Shown piece after piece: positions 59,351 to 64,000 of a stretch of 64,000 bases of DNA (position 1 is its first letter; every line of letters begins with the position of its first letter). The notes below the pieces were generated by a model that saw only the letters and a list, made by a program, of their open reading frames with translations, was not told the origin of the DNA and did no database searches. The position numbers and the translations under genes are program-made. The stretch comes from Holothuria scabra (taxonomy: Eukaryota > Echinodermata > Holothuroidea > Aspidochirotida > Holothuriidae), in assembly GCA_037179385.1 (NCBI GenBank), contig CM074195.1:5512438-5576437 (forward strand), given 5' to 3'.

Positions 59351-60577
59351 TAAAGCCTCCCTGAGGCGGTAAGATGTAATCAGGCAGAGAAAATAGATCA
59401 TTCAGAGAGTAAAAGGAAAGTTCCATCATGTACCAAAACATCCGAAACGTTTAAACGAGATATGTTTTTATGGACGGGGTCACGTCCTCTAGTTTTGAAA
59501 CATGTTGGACTGTCCTCCCTTTTCAAGAACCCTAACGACACTATAATAGATTTATAGGAGCTTGTGGTAGAAGTAGCTTGAAATATACTAGCCCATTAGC
59601 AGATTGCATACGATCAAACTCAAAATTTGGGAGACACCCAATCAAATGGATACAGATATTAACAAAACACTTCAGATTAAATTAGATTATTACGTACGTA
59701 CGTGATGTTATTACGTAATGTTCCGTGATCGAATCGAATCTCTGGGAAACTTGCCATTAGGACAAACGGTATCTTGCTAAGCAGTTGACAGAATTTTCCA
59801 TTTCCCTACTTCTACGTGTTCTCTGTACGTTACATGTGCTATAATTAATTGAAAGGGATCCGAAGTTTGCTGTTTAGATCTGAACCATTACCAGGGACCA
59901 CGGAGACGGAGGGACTGGAGGCTGCAGCCCCCACTTTTCTTCCGTGGCATTTTGGGCCGCCTTACATTGCTATTATATTGTTGAAAATATTGGGCCGCTT
60001 TAGTAATTAGCCTTCCTACTTCAAAATTCGCTCATCACACCTTGATAACAGAAGACCAATCTATTCCAAAATATGGCCAAACAGAGTAGCAAATTCTTGG
60101 CGAAATTTGGAATTTTCTGAATCTCGGAAGGTATCGATCATATATCTTGCCCACCCAACATCAATCGAACAAACAAATGAACAATGCACTCGTCAGTCCA
60201 AGTTTGCTGCGGTGAGGAAGGGAACCTGGTGTTTAAACTGTACACATCCCTCCCATCCACTTTGGTGAGAGACCAATCTCCCACCAACCAATTGCGAAGG
60301 GAAAACAAACCAGCAGGCCACAACTCGAAAAGGACTATAGCCGCCCTAACTTAAAGCAATGTTTAGAAAGGGATCCCACCCGTCCACTTAGGTACTCCAT
60401 CGGACTGATTCAGCTGCTCTAAAGGAGCACAACTCTTCCATTTAGGCGTCCGGCACATCCCCCATCCCTTTTTTCTTTTAGTATAAACAATTATATGACA
60501 TAGAGTTTCAAAACCGGTTGAAATGACACAGTCTTGGAACGTCGACTATTTCAGCCAACATGCCGGGAGCTTTACAC
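59351..60577. other. No supported gene; a degraded SINE near 60.3 kb
   Basis: GCGAAGGGAAAACAAACCAG, AGGCCACAACTCGAAAAGG and CTTAAAGCAATGTTTAG at 60290-60365 look like a degraded SINE body in + orientation. A TACGTACGTACG stretch is at 59691-59703. Nothing else is identifiable. Confidence 0.4.
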
Positions 60578-61351
60578 GCCACGGTCACACTACAACGAAT
60601 TCGATGGTTGTTAAATCTCCATATTTGGTCTGCAATGGCCAAAAATTGTCAATCAGTGTAAATATATGATTTGCATGTGATGTTTATGAAAATAAAATGC
60701 CAACTGTTTTTTGGTGACGTCACAATACATTTTTTTTTATTCGACAGAGTAGTCCGGTAAAATTACGTCTATCGATGTGACGTCGCGGAATAATTGGCGT
60801 ACGTTTAATCTTCATAGTCGTTGGTTACGACTAATATGTTACACCACGGACTTGTATACATGGAAAGCATGTAACGTGTACGTCCTATCCGTAGATGGTC
60901 GCCACCGACTGGGACAAAAAAGGCGCACCAAGATGGCCGCCGTGAAGCAATCATTCGTCTGATTTGACGACGACTCTGTGTATATTTCAAATAAAAGTTA
61001 AACTTGAAGGGGAAACAATGTCATATTCCTGAAATACGTGTAGTGATTTTGACCTTACCTTGTCACATTTCAAAAACATTTTGACTTTCTTGCAAAATAT
61101 GGGGATATACTTGAACAAGTCCAAACTTTCACACAAAATCATAGCAGACGGCCATCCTGGTCATTGGTGCGCTTTTTTCCCACAATACTCTAGCGCCAAT
61201 CTACCGTGCAGTATGCTCTGTCCATGTATAGGAAGTCCGTGGTTTACACAAATACTAGCTTGGCACAATTTGGCTCTCCCTAGCTACCAGAGAGATGGAG
61301 AATAACAATATATCAGAATCAGATCAGGATTTGTTGTAGTGTGACCGCGGC
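60578..61351. mobile_element. Inverted-repeat element (774 bp)
   Basis: The left end GCCACGGTCACACTACAACG is answered by TTGTTGTAGTGTGACCGCGGC at the right; the match runs about 23 bases with two mismatches. More inverted blocks lie inside: CCACGGACTTGTATACATGG (60847) against CCATGTATAGGAAGTCCGTGG (61223), and GGCGCACCAAGATGGCCGCC (60922) against ACGGCCATCCTGGTCATTGG (61149). The whole unit is therefore an imperfect foldback. No transposase frame or convincing target duplication was seen. Confidence 0.7.
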
Positions 61352-61770
61352 TGAAGGCATTTGGGGCATAAAGTCAACTCAAAAGACATTTTCTCCGGCC
61401 TTGCCTACTGAAGCGCCCTCATCAAGGGTGGACCAGTTAACAAGTTTTAATGAATGAAATTCAGGGTAAAACAATCTGATTACAATGTGATTATAAAACG
61501 GCAGGAGACGAAAAAATACAGGCATGACAAAATAGCAATTGTTTGTCTGATTATACTTTGCACATTGAACATATTCTTATGTACATAAGTGAATTCTTGT
61601 GCGATAAACCTTTTCAGTTTCACAGTACGAAAGACTACTACAAAACTATATACATTCCACAATTCATCAAGATCATGTCTAACACGTTATACAAAACAAA
61701 TTGGTAGACTAACTACTTCTCAGTTACTTAAATGCTCTTTGAGCGAATATGATGGTAATTTCCACACTTT
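61352..61770. other. No supported gene; unassigned DNA
   Basis: Short frames only, without domains. The sequence is AT-rich, and I see no repeat or promoter signal. Confidence 0.5.
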
Positions 61771-62510
61771 TTGAGTCGAAATCCATAAAAGGTTAAAAAT
61801 TGTACACACTTTAAATTAAAGTGAAATATCATTTGTTCAACCAGTGAAAGTTATAAAGCCAACTCCAAAAGAACAGAAAAATAACACCGAAAAGAGTGAC
61901 ATTCGATCCAAAAGAACGAAGTATCACTCTTGATGGAGTGCACAAAGGGATCAGTCTTAAAGACTGATCCCAGCAGGCACTCCTTGGAGAGTGAATTTTC
62001 AGTCTTCTTGGAACAAATTTCAATCTTCGGGAAGTAAATTTCACTATTCTCGGAGTGACTTAACACTCTAATGGAGTAAATATACACTTTTCACTCGATT
62101 GAAGAGTGGTTAAGTTCATTTCTTTGGTTTTTAAAGCGTACAATATTTCAATCAAAATCCATAAAATGTAAAATTTTGTACACTTCAAAAACAAGAAGAG
62201 TGAATTTTCACACATCAGAAAAGTGAAAGTTGTAAAGCTCACTCCAAAAGAGTGGAAATCCATTCCAAGAAGAATGACATTCCATCCGAAAGACGAAGTT
62301 TCACTTTTGATAGAGTGCTCACAGGGCAGGGACCACTCTTTAAAAATGAATGGTCCCTGACAACATTTTCATTCTTCTTGAATGAATTTGACTCTTTTGG
62401 GAGTGAATTTCATTATCCTCAGATTAACTAAACACTCTAATGGAGTGAATTCACACTTTTCACTCAATTAAAGAGTGACTTACTTCACTCGTTTGTTGCA
62501 TAGAGTGTAC
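61771..62510. repeat. Tandem foldback repeat (two units, period about 377)
   Basis: Unit 1 (61771-62130) and unit 2 (62149-62510) each start with an AAATCCATAAAA...TTGTACAC block and contain CTCCAAAAGA, CACTTTTGATAGAGTGC or its equivalent, a central palindrome, and CACTCTAATGGAGTRAAT. The central palindromes are GGGATCAGTCTTAAAGACTG...CCC (61949-61973) and GGGACCACTC...GAATGGTCCC (62319-62354). Each unit is dense in GAGTG/CACTC in both orientations, so each can fold back on itself. A single diverged relative is at 23892-24065. Confidence 0.7.
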
Positions 62511-64000
62511 AGTAGATGGCACCATATAGGCCTTACAGTGTGCAGAAAATGACGTTTCCACATTGGCAAGTTTTAAATGGAAGTGACAACTACTGGATAT
62601 ACCGAAACAGGTGATGACCATAAGCCAGTTCAGAGTAAGAAGTGTGCACGCTCAGAAGGGAACTCTAAAGTATGAATGTGAAATGGATCGTTCAGTCCCT
62701 GTTGCACTTTTCGTTCAAACTTTCAGAACTGATTGAAAACTGAACGTAATTCATTTCTGGATTACTTCATTGTTCTACTGATGTTGTTGATACTTTCTAT
62801 TGTACTAATGAAACCAAATAAAAAAAAAAAATACACACACACACACAAACACACATTTTTATGTTTACAGCTGGGACGGATCCAGAATTTTTGTTAGGGG
62901 GTGCATACACTTAAGTCTTGTAGTGTCCTACATGGCAAGCTGGGCATCCTTGTTTTAGGATCCTTGATTTGGGATAAAACAGCATGTGCAATGAAGCAAC
63001 AGTAGGGCCAATGCACAACTGACGGGTGTGGATTCTGACATTTGAAAGGGGATGGGACTGAAACTGACCCACTTGAAGGCCCAATCTTCCCATACCAAAC
63101 AGTTCCAAGTCTCCTAACCTACTCACCTATGCCGACCCAAAGAATGAGATTTTTTGAGGACTACTAGAAAATTGTAGTTTGGGATGAGAGAATAAAGGCT
63201 TTAAACAATATCACAGATTCACATTAATGCTAATTTTGCAAATTTTGATGAGGTTTCTATGCATGACAACATTGTATGTGTGTGTGTGTGTGTGTGTTTT
63301 TTTTTTTTTTTGCATTAGAAAAAGAAAAAAAAAACTGCCCTGAAGTCCTGTTTGCATAAAAAGAGAACACTCAAAAGCAATGACCAATCTTACTTCCAAG
63401 GAGATAAAATTAAATACCAGCATATGCTGCACGAAGCCCATTTTGCTCAAATGCATTACAACATTTTCCAACTCATTGATGAAAACATTCTAAGCTACAT
63501 ATGGGGTATATATTTCTACACACCAATCCCTTTTCATCCTAAAATATACATACACAATCTGATGTCTATTCGTGTTATTAATATCTGACTTTACATTGCC
63601 ACTGTGCAGCCTATGCCTCCAAAAACCATATGATAGCATGAAGAGATAGTTCCTCCATGCAAAGAGAACCTCCCCTTTCCTTAGCTAATTTGAAGTTCTC
63701 ACGCAGGACAAAAGATATTTCTGACAGTCACTGTGGTTTTTGTGTGCAGCTTCTTTAATAGGAGAAAACAGCACTGCCTCTATTGTGGTGGTCACTTCAG
63801 CAGCTCTATGGCTGAAGGCACACACAAAATGCCATTAAAATTGTTTTAATTCAAGGTTTCTGTTGTGTATGTGCTTTTCCCCCAAACTCCCTTGTTTAGG
63901 GATTTATGAGCCCTACACTTACATGCTATTTACATTATGCAACCCTTCTTAATTGGCATTCAAATACAAGGACACAGACAGCCAACCAAATCATCAGAAA
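62511..64000. other. No supported gene; two microsatellites
   Basis: (AC)n at 62832-62856 and (TG)n followed by T-run at 63275-63312. ACGGATCCAGAATTTTTGTT followed by AGGGGGTGCA at 62878-62905 resembles the left end of a common short dispersed element. The rest is unassigned. Confidence 0.5.

Overview
This is an intron-rich, repeat-rich eukaryotic window. It is AT-leaning and has no bacterial gene layout. The mix of element types (a DIRS-type YR retrotransposon remnant, a Penelope-like remnant, CR1/Jockey-like LINE pieces, tRNA-derived SINEs, many TTAA-, TA- and hAT-like MITEs, foldback elements, long (TA)n and poly-G tracts), together with Golgi-type sulfotransferase genes, suggests a marine invertebrate deuterostome, most likely an echinoderm. 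That assignment is inference from repeat and gene style. No species-specific marker was identified.

Two protein-coding genes can be supported, both on the + strand. They are paralogous, type II membrane-anchored sulfotransferases with the same two-exon structure. Gene 1 has exon 1 at 32236-32396 (short, holding the membrane anchor) and exon 2 at 43565-44498, giving 364 aa. Gene 2 has exon 1 at 54193-54356 and exon 2 at 57492-58434, giving 368 aa. In both, exon 1 encodes a short cytosolic tail, the transmembrane segment and a stem. The intron splits a codon after its second base, and exon 2 carries the whole catalytic domain with a 5'-phosphosulfate-binding loop (HIQKAGGSS) and a 3'-phosphate-binding motif (FREPYAR / FRDPYDR). 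The 11.2-kb intron of gene 1 holds LINE, SINE, Penelope-like and MITE insertions. The 3.1-kb intron of gene 2 holds a MITE and a hairpin.

Layout: 1-9 kb, 200-bp tandem repeats, a tetranucleotide array, SINE pieces and unassigned DNA. 9.7-10 kb, a TA-flanked MITE. 10-20 kb, mostly unassigned DNA with hAT-like ends and poly-G tracts. 20.0-21.3 kb, a tandem array with a recurring small inverted motif. 23.9-24.6 kb, a foldback piece and a TTAA MITE. 25.1-28.6 kb, a GC-rich, decayed, 3'-truncated DIRS element on the - strand. 29-31.3 kb, a diverged tandem duplication and a LINE 3' end. 32.2-44.5 kb, sulfotransferase gene 1 with its transposon-filled intron. 44.9-54 kb, a second foldback element and unassigned DNA. 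54.2-58.4 kb, sulfotransferase gene 2. 58.5-62.5 kb, a second TTAA MITE, a full-length SINE, a 774-bp inverted-repeat element and a tandem foldback. 62.5-64 kb, unassigned DNA with two microsatellites.

The two enzymes are expected to act in the Golgi lumen on glycans, using PAPS as sulfate donor, but the acceptor cannot be read from sequence. The strongest observations are the recovered hidden first exon of gene 1, the matched paralogous gene structures, a perfect 53-bp inverted repeat, and several short transposon families whose ends and target-site duplications can be read directly.
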